Source of the DNA: Atopsyche davidsoni
Taxonomy: Eukaryota; Arthropoda; Insecta; Trichoptera; Hydrobiosidae
DNA: 64,000 nt
Reading direction: 5' to 3'
Assembly: GCA_022113835.1 (NCBI GenBank)
Contig: JAILWY010000016.1
Coordinates: 1,553,501-1,617,500, forward strand
Shown here: piece after piece, positions 49,002 through 62,481 of the stretch
Numbering within the stretch: the stretch's first letter is position 1
Layout of the letters: each line of letters starts with the position of its first letter
Notes under the pieces: model-generated
Seen by the model: only the letters and a program-made list of their open reading frames with translations
The model's database searches: none
What the model was told of the DNA's origin: nothing
Position numbers and translations under genes: made by a program

Positions 49002-49130
49002 TGTCCGGAGAGGCGGCTCGCGTGAGACTTGTACAGGAAGTGGACCGCCCCACTGTCCCCGCTGTCCCGAGGGCGTGTTATTATAAATGTAAATAATCAT
49101 TATATAAGTATGAATTTTGTTCAAATATTT

Positions 49131-49136
49131 AATAAA
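49131..49136 (+). terminator. Polyadenylation signal candidate for cpa
   Basis: AATAAA lies 130 bases after the stop. A second one at 49609-49614 follows a GC-rich 3' stretch (49180-49480), so a long 3' UTR is possible. Confidence 0.5.
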
Positions 49137-49619
49137 TGCCGAGGATCGCCGGTTCACTTGGAGGACGGCCGACCGAGCGCCAGCGAAGTGGCGGCCCCCC
49201 GGCCGGTCCGTTGCAGAAGTAACTATTGACTAATTTTACTCGCGAGCTGATCTGTCGTAACGTTTCTTTAAATGATGATTTTGAAGTGTTTTTTTTTTTA
49301 ACAAACTAAACCCTAACATGGCCGGCAGGTCGCCGCCGGCCACTGGGGCTCGGGCGCGACCTTTGCTCAATGGGAGTGTGGGTGCACGTGAGTAGCGCGC
49401 GCTGGCCGCGATCCGGTGGGTCGCGGTGAGTAAACTACGCTTTGACTCGCTAGGAGGCCGCCGCTGCCGCCTTCGTACCGTGTATTCTCCAGAAATCCTT
49501 TTTTGTATTCTGTTCTATTTTTTTTGTATCGAATCCTGATGTGGAATATTGTTTTTATTCATCTACATTGGAAATCAAAGTATTCTGTGTATGGGAAATT
49601 TCATTTTAATAAATTATAT

Positions 49620-52311
49620 TAAAATGTTAATTCAGAGTTTTATTGAATAATTTCACTCTTATTGTCCACTAGTAAAAGTTATCTTTGTTACTATAAATCT
49701 TGCAATAAAATAAACATCAGGCACAGTAATAAACCGAAGGCATGTTAGTTATTGGCATCGTTGACATGATTAAACTTGTTAGGTTAAAAAATGTTTGGAT
49801 TTACAACAAACATTTGCTTCCAAATGAAAGGGTCATTGTTCCAAAATAAATGCGAATAATGAGGCAGTATTATGTTACACCCACACTATTCCTCAGTTTA
49901 CGATCAGATTAGATTGTAGCTGCACGGAGAGTGGTATGAAGCCATTTATGGCATTATGGTAATCGAGTTGTTATCAACAGAGATAAACATTTCAATGAAT
50001 CATTTAGGCAACAAGAGTGACTCATTCTGGCTAGGTCTCTGGTAGGTTTAGTTTTTTGTGAAATATCAACCTGGAACTTTGTAAATACATATAATTATCT
50101 TTAGAATATATTTGTTTAAATCTTGAATCATGCTACTGGAGTAAAATATATAAAGTCATTTTGCATGGTATTTCAGTTGGCGAATGAATATAACCACAAG
50201 TTTTTATCATCGTAAATAATAAAAACACATATCACACGTAATATATTTATAGTATAAAGTAATAATTAATTTAAATACATTTAACATATTTTTATAAATA
50301 ATTTGCATCTTTTGTCCTACATAGATAACTTAAAGTAAATCTTATATTACAGTCTTCTTACATTGATTGAGTATTGAATAATTGGAAGGTATGATAATCA
50401 CGTGTGAGTTAGATTTAATATTGTATTTTTCTTTGACGTACTTAAATCAACATACAAAGCTTTTTTGATACAAGTGAATTATAAATATATTGCAGCGTCT
50501 TTGACAAACAATACTGCGTTGATAATAGAGAAAGATGACTGTATTTTAAAAAATTTATAACAACAGCAATCATCACAAAATAAGTAGATAACTTGACATA
50601 ACTTGAATATTAAGTTATCTAGAGTATTGTTACCCTATCTTATATTTCTGAAAAATAAGTTTAGTAAATAACACGGGGAAAAACTTTGTTTAAAAATACC
50701 AAACCAGCATTGTATTTGCCACAAACACAAAGCCTTTCAAATATATCTGCAGATAATTTTTTCACCACTTATTTGTTTATTTCTAGTAATATCGTTTAAA
50801 CACGTTTAGTTATTTTCTTCAAAGTATTAATTTTCTCGTTCATAACCTACTTATTTGAGTCATACAGGAACTCAAAGAATCATTCGAGTTTTCAATACAA
50901 ATGAAAAATGAGCTAACGGTGTATTTTTATTACAAATAAGTATAAACTTGAAATGGTTATTAAAAAATAACAATTATAAGCGTGATAAATATAAAGAAAC
51001 CTGCATGAGTGTGCAGCTTGTATACGAAACCATATTTTATTGTCTAACAACCCGACAAAAAAGTTTATAAATTGTCATGTTAAATATTATGATTAAACAA
51101 TAATCAAGGCATGTACTTGTTTATGTTAGCGTGATTTATCCCTTCTATTTTGCGTTAATTATACTGTTGTGCAAGTCATCATAGGTCGCACATGCCGGCG
51201 TCCCTCCAATATCTTCCTTTAAGTGCAACACATTGTCACGCCTGAGCTGTGATATACTGAAATTGTTTCATTTAAATATTTTACAAATTTCTTTGGTTTC
51301 AACAATTTGTTAATAATTGATTTTTATGTGTAAATTAATTTCATCAATACTAAATTTGAAAAACAAAAGATAAAAACAATAACTTCACAAATTAAATGTC
51401 CAAACTTATTAATAGTTTTCGCCCACTACGCACAGTGCTGATAAATACAAGTACAAGTTAAACAAACAGTGAGTTTCCTTTAAGAGCAATAAAAAAAAAT
51501 TACTGATTGTATTTTTATAAGGTATTAATTGTTTTATTACTTATATAAACAATGCTTAATCTTCCCATTAATGCTTTTATCTGTGAATGTGTTAAACTGC
51601 CTTGAGATGTCTGTTTCATTCCATTACGTTGCGTCTCAATATAAAATTGGATTGGTTAATAGTTATATTTTACATTACTTAAGGGTACGATAGAGGCGTG
51701 TGTTGGACGTCTTCCAGTAACTTGTTTATTTTAGGACATGAATATCCAGCAGTGTCATAAGCCATCTTTGAAGTCAGTTTACTGCATGTCCTCGATCGTA
51801 CAGATCATAGAAACTCAGAAACTTATTAAAAGCTATTTTAAGGAAACATTTTATTTATTACTATTCTCATTGTCATAAATTTATGGCAATATTAATTTAA
51901 AAAAAAAAAGATATATTTTTAAGGTTTTAACAATAACAAAATGAGAAAAGTTGATATTTAAGGCTAAAGTTTCCACAATTCGTCAAATACCACATAAAAT
52001 AATAGTGAAATAATAATAGCTTTTCAACTCGCCCACTGATTGCTTTCTTTTTATTTCAACCCGGATAAGGCTCGCTTATTTGTACGATATTAAAACTGTT
52101 ACTTTTGTCAATTAATGAAATTTAAATTGCTCAGTTTTCTTTTATCATAGCCAGAGAAATGTCTCTCTCCATGGTTTTCCTATGAAAAAAACATTCCAGC
52201 ATGAAGTGGTTTTGATTGATGACTAATCTCATCTCAACCCGACATATCTATAAGTTTCTTAGTAATAATAATGTGTCAGCGGTTTTAGAGCATATAAATA
52301 TAATAAATCCT
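49620..52311. other. Intergenic DNA between cpa and the A2M-family gene
   Basis: AT-rich. No frame of note, no repeat with clear ends and no RNA gene recognised. Confidence 0.55.
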
Positions 52312-52317
52312 TTTATT
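52312..52317 (-). terminator. Polyadenylation signal candidate for the A2M-family gene
   Basis: AATAAA on the minus strand lies about 130 bases after the stop codon at 52445. Confidence 0.45.
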
Positions 52318-52444
52318 TATCAACTGCCACCAAAAAGAAAGGTCACACTAAGCTAGCTAGCATAACTCCTTCAGTTTATGAATAGGAGTTCTCCTATGAG
52401 TTTGTTTAAGTAGGCATCTTCACTGTTCATACTTCCGCAGTGAA

Positions 52445-52988
52445 TCAGCGTCTGGTTTTGTCTTGCTGTTTGTCCTGTGGGGGCGGTGCCCAAATGGGTC
52501 GGTTCGCTTCGAGCCCCTCAGGAACATCCAAGTCCAAGTCTGTATCGATAAATGTCCAATTCTGGAATGACGGGGATGAGGTGTATTCTTCTGGGAAAAT
52601 TTCTGCAAACATATAGAAAAGAACACAACATCAAAAAAAAGAATAGAAGATCTATTCACTTCTTTGAAGTTTTATATAGCACCGCGCTTCCCCCCTCGAA
52701 GCTATGCTCTTTCTTTCTAATAAAATAGCGAGTGAATTTATTACCTTCAGTTGGGTTTTTATTGAAACCCTCGTATTGTTCTTTATTAAAGTTCTCTGGC
52801 GGTAGTGCATACACAGGAGGTACGCCCTCCATACTACGAGGCATCTCCAAGTCATAATCTGAGTCTATGATATGCCAATTCTCCCACAAATTTCCTGCAG
52901 TCTCTGTCACCGGCGGAAGGTCAAAGACCGGCTCTTCGTGTGGTCTTCTGTCTCTGTCGTGTGGACACAGTTCCGGGATCGTGTAGCT
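52445..52988 (-). CDS. Last two exons of the A2M-family gene: acidic tail with duplicated motif
   Basis: Exons 52745-52988 and 52445-52602 encode about 133 residues after the receptor-binding domain. Two 30-residue blocks, beginning ENWHIIDSDYDLEMPRSMEG (52794-52883) and QNWTFIDTDLDLDVPEGLEA (52475-52564), are 13 of 30 identical, including W, four acidic/hydrophobic positions and PP. There are no cysteines in the repeats and no transmembrane or GPI-type hydrophobic end. The final residues are basic (KTRR) before TGA. Confidence 0.85.
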
Positions 52989-55900
52989 CTAATAAACGAG
53001 AGTGTAACATTAGTATTTACATATTGAATTGAAAGACCACATGATCTGTTATGAACGATTATGCCAACTACTAAACCATGAAGGGATTTCAGCTGTTGTA
53101 TTTTTTAAGAGTAATTAAGTACAGTGAGATGTTATAACAAAATGATAAGTGCTAGAAATATTTTATGTATTTAAATTTTAGCAAAAGTATGACCTTGGAC
53201 AGTATGAGTGAATGTCACTATAAATCAGTATGTCAGCGAAGATTCCCCTATTTTTTTTATGACAGCTGACACATGGACAAACGTGTACTCACTATATATG
53301 TACATGGAAAGGATAATAAAATATAAAATACAGTTATACTAGCTGAAAATGGCAATGTAGGTGAAATAAATCGAAATATGAATAATTGAACATCCTATAT
53401 CAGCCTCTTCAGTTCATAAATAATGCAAGGCATGCCTTCCCATTTCCTTAAACGGAATTGTTGGTCAAACGACTAGACTGGCAGTTCCGTACAGTCGATA
53501 AAATTTAAATTTGTTTTTGCATTAATCACATTTTTGCAAAAAGAAATGTAAATTACAAAGTTTTTATTTATTTAATAAGTAACCTATGTTATATTTGTTA
53601 ATCTAACCTAACCTCCTGATGGTCCTGGGTGGAGCAAAAAGTTCTTTCAAAAGAAAGGAAAATTCAATAAATGTATCAAGTCGGGCACAGCAGCTTTAGT
53701 CTTTGTACGCTTCCGACTGCTGGCTAAATTGAATAAATCAGCATCACTCACTGTTGTTTGGACAGTCTCAGTATGATAGTAATCGTATATTCTGATTGAG
53801 GCGGGCAGAGTGTGACTTTTGGGGCCCACGAGGTATAAGTTGTAGCATTCATTGGGTCTGATGGCAGACAGCTGGATGGCGAGCGACAGGTACATGTAGA
53901 GGGTCTCCGAGTTGGCAGACTCTTCTATTCTTCTAAGCACTGCAAATAAAACGTCCACATAAAATATAGCTATAGTTTCATAAAATTACTCATAAGAGCG
54001 ATGAATAAATAATTAAAAATATACAAACGAGATAGGTAGAAATGAAAAATCCTCACTATTACACTGATTTTAGAAACAAATAATAAAAACAAGCTACCGA
54101 GATAAAATTAAAACACGAAGTGTGCAAACTTACAAATATTTTCTTTCTTGATAAGTGGGTACAGTAATGAGCGATCAGGAGCATAGCTTGTGGGCAGCTG
54201 CACCTCCAACAGGGCCATCTCTGGGAAGGACATGCCAGATGCCGAATGCCAGCTGACACAAATCTAAAAAAAAGTAACCCATGGAGTGCAATTGTACAGC
54301 TATTGATATTTGAACGAAGTATAATCCATTTGAAGACCATCGAGTGTATCACATTGCCTAGCATTTCGATTGTCAAATATTCTGTAGTATTGTGGGAACA
54401 TGAACAATGCAGATTAAATATGATTACCTCCAGTACAGCAGCACACATGCACCAAGTTTTATTCTGTTGACAGTCGAAGGTTCCATCGGTGGCGATCTTG
54501 GCAAACAATCGGAAGGGGGACTCCTTCAGAGACTTGGCAAGGGTGTTGTAACGCTGAGTTGCCTAAAATATAACCGTATGATATATACAGATGCTGGTGG
54601 ATAGTCGTTGTCTATTAAATCAGAGCAATATTATAGTTAAAAATAATGATCCTTAATTCTGTTAAATAAAAAAGGATAGTAGTTCAACGTGATATATATA
54701 TTTCCAGGTAAAGATTAAAGTGAATGAAATATTAATTCTATAATGTTGATATCACAATGATCGTATCAAATCCACTATTCCAGCGAAAAGTAAAATTATA
54801 AAAAATGTATAGTAAGTAAATCATTGCACCTGAACCAGCATGCATCCCGTTCCCTCAACTTTGATGTTTAGTACTGTGGGTGAGATGTCTATCTGGTCCA
54901 CCTCTCGGATGAGCACAGTGTGCAGCTTGTGCTTCTCCGCTGGACTGACTGTGAAGTGCTTCCCTCGACCCGGCCCCTTCACCATCACGCTCAAGGATGG
55001 AGGCACATCTGGCAGCTCGTGGCGGAGTGTGCACAGAGCATCCAGGGCTATCAGAGTATCCTGGAGTGAAAAATATTTGGCTAATTAAAAAATACTAGAC
55101 GTCAATGTGATTTATTTTATATTATGCTTATTTTTAAAAGATTGATTGAAAAGTCACAAGATAACTATGATAGATAGGAACTCGACGGAGAAACCTTTTG
55201 CATAGTTAAGTTTTAGTTTACCTGAGTAGACATGAAACCTCCCTTTGAGTTTCGATGTAGAGACAGCCATCGGGCTGCAGACATCGCATCTAGAATATTC
55301 TCTTCTCCCCCAATAGCGAGGAGACTGAGAATTGCATATCCTGTTGTTTCAATTGAAACTGGCAATGAACCTAAAAATAAAATACAACTTTTTTGCAATA
55401 CCAATGTTATTCTAAAAATAATTATTTATATAGAGCCTGTCCTAGTCATGACCAATCTTAAAATATGTAAGTCATAACATATATATGATTGATAAAATAA
55501 GATCAAAAATTTTACCTGCTTCCCACCACATTAAGTTGCCATCTCGCTGTGCCATTGTCTTGAGAGTTGCAAGAGCACCCATTCCTCCACCAGCCAAGTA
55601 TCCATTCTCTCTCACAACAGGGATTTCATCATCCTCTTCAAAAATAGTATTAATGGCAGATGCTCTGAAGCCATCATTATTGACTCGTTGATTTCTCAAA
55701 CGCTGATGTCTATCTCGAGAAAAACTTCGTTGATTATAAGGAGTATCATAAAACCACTCTGGTGCAGAATTAACCTCTCTCTTGGATACCGTTCTTTTTT
55801 CTTCTAGAACATCGTTTCTATTGCTTCTGTCCCGTTCGTATTTTTCTATTTTTAGCTGAGCCAGCGTTGCAAGTGCAAACGTGTACATTCTGTCAGGGTT

Positions 55901-58900
55901 TCTGCTGTATGTATGATCTTTAGTTTTACTCCGAAGCATCTGGTTATACTTTAGAGCTGCAAGGCAATACGCAGTGTTCTGAACGGTGGAAGGCTTCAAT
56001 AATGGAGAATTAGAATCGATCAGAGATATGATAACGTAAGCCGCCAGAGCTATACTTGACGTGTCACTTCGTAGGCCTCCCTATAAGAAGAAAAGTTAGT
56101 GAGTGATTAATAGTACAATATTTTATAGAAATATGCAATAAAGAAAACAATAACTGATATTGTAAATTATGATTAAATTATTATTGTATTTTTTCAGAAG
56201 TTTTGAAAATAATATTTAAATACTATATAATAACTCATAATAACATAATGAATACAAATTGAATATCAAAAATAATAAATTCAATACATTTTTCAAGTGC
56301 GATTGATAATATCATATACCTTCATCTCTCTGTGGAAGACCTGTCCAGTATTCTTAAAGCAGCCATTTTCCATCTGCGCCCCGAGCAGCCACTTGGCAGC
56401 TTTTTGTGTCACATCCTCACTTCCAATGCTCCACTTGTAGTTCAGCTCTTGCAAGTACTTCAAACAGAAGGCTGTGAGCCAAGTGGAGCCGATACCGTCG
56501 GAGTGACCAAAAGCAGAGAAGGCTCCCGTGTCAGAATGCCAGAATGTCAGTTGTCTTTGGTAACCTGGATAAGAAAATAGTTGCTATTCAAATTAGTTTT
56601 CAAAAGTTACTTATGCTGTGCTTTCAAATATTAAAACCGATATAAGCAAAAGGACAGATAGACTTATTGTCATATTAATGCAATACTTTTATATTTTAAG
56701 GATCAAAAGTTGCCAAAGTGCTGAACTGATGTGTCAGATTAATATTTTATAATCAATGAGCTGATTTTTACCGATCAGGAGGTTTTTCATTGTCGTCTGC
56801 TTCACATCAGCGGAAACTCTCTTAGCAGCAAGAGAATAGTCCAAAGCTATTAAATTGTAGGCAAGCATCATCATATTTTGTTCACCGCATCCTACGGGCA
56901 TTGAAATGAGGTTCTCCACATTCTACAAGAAAAACAAAAAACTTTTTAAGAAAAAAAATCTCCAAAAGAAATTGTTTTCATTGCGTATGCTGATTGAAAG
57001 AGAGGAATCCTTACAAACCATGGCCATGGGTCCAGTGACGTCCCCCACTAAAGATATAAGCCAGGTTTCGGAATGATGAACGCAGTCCACTCTATTTAGA
57101 GTCCATGAAAACTCTGTTTTGTTTGTGGCAGCTGTAATTTAAAAAAAATACAAATTAATTTCACAGAAGATAGTATTGAGCTTAATACTCTTACTTTTAC
57201 AGAAGAAGATAAGAGCTCATATACTCGGAATATTTTTCATCCAGATTAGGTCTATCACAATATTATAGCGACACTACATATTATTAGATGACATTAGATG
57301 AGATTTATCATGAATTAAAAGATTTGAATACAATAATAATACATTAAATTAGCTATTACCACCAGTGCACAGAAGAGCAGATTTGTGATTTTCAGTTGGC
57401 AGACCTTCAGGTATAACTATTATTTCTTTGACCACACTATCTCTAAAAACAAAATCAGTTTAAATATATTATTGAAATATAATAGTACTTCAAAATATAG
57501 ATATTAGGTAGGTTCAGTTTGCTTGTGTTCTTACCTCACATCGTACAGTGACTGATCATTGGTACTGACGCGACACAAGTAATGCATGTTGTTGAGTATC
57601 TGCGCAGACACCGTGATGTTGATGGAGCGCAGCTGATGTGCTCGAACGGAGAAGTGGTTGATGAGAGACTGTCCTGGATGGATGCAGGCAACGTGGTTGG
57701 AGACTTCATACAGCTGATGGGAGGTAAGGGTAGCTGCCGCTGTGGGTGTTATCTCAAGATCAATGCTGACCTAAAAGAAAAATAAATTTTAACACAAATA
57801 TTGTAAGCTTCCATATATAAGAATTTTTTGTTAAGAATAGACCATTATAAGTATTAAAAGTCTTTGAGAAGTGTTACGGATCAAATCAATAAGCTCCACT
57901 TACCGGAATGGTGTGATCCATATAATTGAATATTTTATACAGCATATGGACATCTTCACCTCTTTTCATAACTTTAGGTGTCGTTAGTTCAATGAAAAAC
58001 GGTTGAAAGACTTTAAGGTTAGTTTTCTGACTCTCATTCGGTGTAGCGAGGCCAGTCCTGCTAAGGCAGTACACCTGGCTCTCCCATTCAGTTATATCGT
58101 CCGGGACTGTCGTGCGAACGTCCAGGGAGCCATTGGAGTCCATTATACGAATGTCCCATAGCCAAGACTCGGGAAAGTACGACCTGTCTCGAGTGTATTG
58201 CTTATGCAAGGAGTAAGATATCTCTAGAGGTTTCTCGAGGCGATCAATAGGACACTCAATCCTGATTGGAAGAGAGTCAGTGAGAACTTCCACACCGGAT
58301 ATCAAGAAGGTTTCATAAGTATTTTCATAATGCTGTCTTATTCGTTCGTCTTTGATAGGTGATCCACGCTCTAGAACACATAGAAAGACAAATAATCTAG
58401 AATGGAAGCTATTATCAACAGAAAAGTGAATTTAAATTTTGCTAGATCATGATATGATAACATTGGTATATATGCATTGCTTTGCAATTTTGTAACAATA
58501 AAGCAGAATTTAGTTTGGATTTACCTAAGAAACAGATTTCGTCCACATAACTAGCATGAGTTTTCTGGAACCTGGACTCGAGGTATGATGTCAGTTTGTA
58601 TTCAATATTGTTGTGATAGGTTTGCTGCGAGGTGACATGCTTCAGGGCCACATTGGTGACCCCCAGCATGCAGAGAGCGGGGCCTGTGGAACGGAGCCGC
58701 AAGATTGCTGTGGACGAGGGTGCGACAGTCTCAGGGATCCACTGTTGACTCACCTGAAGAATAAAATAAAGTTCCAAAGAATGTATTAATAAAAACAATT
58801 GAGATAGTAGATTAGCTTAGGTGGTGTGAAATAACAAAAAAGTCTGCAAAACAATTAACAACTAGCAACAGAGTAATACTAAATACCGTACAATACAATA

Positions 58901-61900
58901 CTATACAGTTCGCGAAAAGCTTTTTTTGAAATTGAATTTCTCAGAAACATCACAAATAAATTGAAATCATAACATAAGTACATAATGATATATATATATA
59001 AGATCAAGAGAAATTAAAAGATTGGGTACAGGGGTATAGCTTTCATGCAATGCTTGAATTAAAAATTTGTAGAACATTGCATTGTATTGTCAAAATAATT
59101 GTTTGAAGTATGCGTAAACATTATTTTTGAGATAAAATGTTTACTAACTTTATTTGGAAAGCATTCATTGACTTTGAAGTGTTTATTAGCGACAACAATC
59201 TCTCCATCAGGGCGCGTGAAGTACACCAGCAAGTAACTGCAGGGACACATCTGGTGGGATATCTTCACCGGCACCATGACCTTGTACACTTTAACGTGCG
59301 TGAAGTCTTCTTGAGGGCAAGAGAGACCATCGGAGACAGGCCCGTACACGGTCTGGATGTTCTGGACATCGTGGATGGGACGAGGACACTGAGTGGATGT
59401 GCCCCAGCGGAGTAAGATTCCCGAGCAGGTTATCAGCTGGAAACATTATATTTTTGTACCACAAGATTGATTTAATTATTTATTGTAAGTCAAATTGACC
59501 TTTTTAGTGAATAATTTTGAAAGAATCAAAATAAAACGTATGTGAAACAGTTAAAGTTGCCGACTTACAGCGTAATGCAGAGTGATTGGTTGTATCTGGT
59601 GGGCAGGGTCGAGGCTCAGGAACAGAGGGAAGGTGTGGCGAGATCCTGGCCTCAGACCTGACACTCCAAATAACGGAGAGCCAATTTCTATGTTTACTTT
59701 GGACACGTTGCCCCATGACTTGAGGAAGATGCTCGTTGTAGCAGGCTTGTATTCTTGAGTGCGAAGTTCAAAGTCTTTCAACGGATGATCCAAAACTGAT
59801 GCCTGGAAATTACAAAACTTTATAAATGTTTTGAATTGAAAGAAGTTGATTAAGGAAAAAAAAAATAAATAAGAGAATATCAGCAGCAAATTTTGATCGG
59901 AAACAAATATCTAATGCAGATTAAATATGCAGCAAATATGTTCATTTAATACTATATTAAAATAATGAATGTCAACCTTGAGATTTAAGATATCTGGATT
60001 TTGTTCAGCATCAACATTGAATGCAAACGACACAAAACCCCTTGCATCTGTTATTCCTGTCTCACAATCTTCAGTCAAGGCTTCTGGAGAAGTTAAAGTC
60101 TGACTTTCATTTCCAGTCCTACCCCTGGCGTCGTAGAGGACTTGCGGTTCCTGAATATTGTCTATTTCCTCAGATTGTTGGTTCAAGTTTCTGCAAAGCT
60201 GAACTTTGGCATTGGCCAGCTCCTCGTCTTTCCAGTTTGTCACTTTGACCTGTAACGAGTGGAGTGTAATTTAAATATAACATATAACACAAACATTATG
60301 ATATTGATAGTGAAATGAGATATTAGGTAACCTTGACTTTGTGCGGGAGACCAGGTTTGAAGTATGCATCTTGTCTGTTTACATACTCAATGTTGATAAC
60401 TTCTTTTGATATGTGCGATATGGCTGATGTGTTTTTCCACGTTTTGGTTCCTTCCTCCTACAGAAATATATAAATATAATGCTGAATTAAGCAATAAAGA
60501 TATGTTAATGAAACATTATACATTATAATTATTAATAACCTGCAAAGCTATGTGAGCAATAATGACTTTAGGTTTATTATCTAAATTGTCGAAGCCTAAT
60601 TGTTTTGTTCTCAGAGTGTAGTTGAAGCATCCTATGGAGTCGTTTAATTGGTGTGTAGAGATGACATCTTGAGAATCGTACGCATCTGATGAAACTGCTA
60701 CCATAAGTTTGCCATTGACTCCTTCTCCGTACATATATCTGAAAACATGGTTGCAAAATTAATCACATCCGGAAAATTCTGAAAGATACAATTTTTTGAA
60801 TATTATATGAGATATCTAACTCGACGTAACTGACTTTACAATGAAGAACAAACTTCTTTTTAAATTTGATGTCAGATTATGTAATCTAAGCCAGAGGAAG
60901 AACATGAGTGTATTGTTTTACAATTTACTTGTTTTAATGTTTTTTTAAATTATCATTGCACAATCAGTTTTCAGACAATTACGAATTCACAATGTTAATT
61001 GTACTTTCAACTGTTTATATCTAATCTCATAAAAAAAACTGTAAAAAATAAGAGAACAGTATATTTTATTACTTGCTGTTTTTCTAGAAAACTGTAAATT
61101 AAAATGATACACTATCAAAATAATGTGCAAGTTTTTGTTTCTTTGTGTGCAGTTCTATACACAAAGATAAATGTTTAAACATAAATCAAGTTAGTTTAAA
61201 AACATTGTTCACGGAAATCTTCACTCTTTATTATTTAAAGTCTAAATATTAAAACCAATAAAGATACATAAGTCAATGTTTGACTCTTTTATTCGAAGAC
61301 TTGAAATATGAATGGATTTGTTGTTCAGAAGTTTGATAGTATTGAGTATGTCGTCCAAAAGAAAGGATACTAAAGATGATCACCAAATTTAATTGGAAAC
61401 ACTGACTTAAGAAATAAAAATATGAGTGGACACTTAAAATCTCTTATAATAGAATTATCACGAGATAAATAGCAGCAGTGAGAGTTTATAATAGCCATAT
61501 AAATAATAAATATAAAATATACATACTTGGCACATATGGACCATATTAGCTGCTTATATGTAATGAGGACATTCTTGTCATATTTCACAGTTAGATAATA
61601 AGACGGCAGCGTGTAGTCGGTGACTTGGAAGGGTTGTACTGTCGCCTGCACTGACATGTCCTGACTTTCCACCACGATCCTCCATTCTCCCTAAAATTAA
61701 ACAGGATAATTTGAGGAATGAAATTTATATGAAAATAAAATCAACGGTGGTATATATACCTGCTGGGCATATTTATCCAGTTGGTATTCCCTATCGACTA
61801 GACCGAGTTGAGTGCTGACGTTGGTCCACTGCACGGCCTTGGTTCCGCCTCCGAATAAGTCCGGAGGAGATTCTATTGATATTCTGTATATCTGTCAAAA

Positions 61901-62481
61901 TAAAAAGATGATTATAATTACATTTAAAATAAGTATTTTGATTGTAATTTATACATTAGATGAAGGTGGTATACTTACAGATACATGTAGAGGAATGAGG
62001 TCTGGCTTTAACTGGAGAATTCTGAATCGCACATTTTCCCCAGCTCTATAGAGAGGCTTGTCCAGCTGAACAATTATGAGGTTGGTATCATGTTGCAGTT
62101 TGATAATTTTTCTTGTATTAACTTTATATTCAGGCAGGGCATCAAACCTAATTAAAAAAACATATGTATAATAGGATGCCCCGGTGTGTTGACTTCTTGG
62201 AAAAAGGAGACAGTGAAAGCGAGCCAAACCAAAAACCAAAACCAATACTTTCACCAAGTGATCCTGATACACTCAGTATATTACATACAAAAAAGGAAAT
62301 CTCATTTTCTTCGTAATATGTAAGTTATAAACGTTGGCTAAAAAAGGGAGGGGATGTTTTTTATACCATGAATCTCGATGAATAGTTTTAGTTTCTCTTA
62401 TAATTTACCTTAATCTTAGATGCAGTATGAGTTTCCTGTGGGGTGTTTTCGGGACAAGTAATTCAAAACATCCACCATTTC
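52445..62481 (-). CDS. Alpha-2-macroglobulin / thioester-containing protein (5' end not in view)
   Basis: This family comprises secreted proteins that trap proteases or bind covalently to microbes through an internal thioester. Twenty-four exons join in consistent phase: 62409-62481, 61979-62147, 61760-61891, 61527-61690, 60540-60738, 60332-60457, 59977-60249, 59569-59802, 59149-59436, 58525-58753, 57904-58370, 57535-57770, 57360-57442, 57019-57131, 56772-56922, 56320-56564, 55516-56080, 55222-55370, 54830-55060, 54428-54562, 54134-54263, 53752-53939, 52745-52988, 52445-52602. They give about 1659 residues. Landmarks in order are IVQLDKPLYRAGENVRFRIL (MG2), YGEGVNGKL (MG3/4), SWLWDIRI and FQPFFIELTTP (MG6/7), GCGEQNMM (thioester), GSTWLTAF, QVFHREMKGGL, ETTGYAIL and a receptor-binding-like domain. 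The tail is unusual (separate entries). The signal peptide and MG1 were not found up to 64000. Whether it is closest to insect TEPs, CD109 or CPAMD8-type proteins needs a tree. Confidence 0.93.
56332..56334 (-). other. Catalytic-type histidine in the thioester domain
   Basis: In QVFHREMKGGL the His aligns with the His of complement C3 in VIHQEMIGGL, which acts in transacylation to hydroxyl groups. Alpha-2-macroglobulin has Asn at this place. The residue is seen; the chemistry is inferred from the family. Confidence 0.75.
56878..56892 (-). other. Thioester motif GCGEQ
   Basis: Codons GGA TGC GGT GAA CAA within exon 56772-56922 encode the Cys-Gly-Glu-Gln site, in which Cys and Gln form the thioester. 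It is intact. This argues against a Macroglobulin-complement-related (Mcr) type orthologue, as that group in flies lacks the cysteine. Confidence 0.93.

Noticed and set aside
48126..49157. 343-codon minus-strand frame
   Set aside because: It is the antisense of the capping protein gene, whose G/C-rich third positions suppress stops on the other strand.
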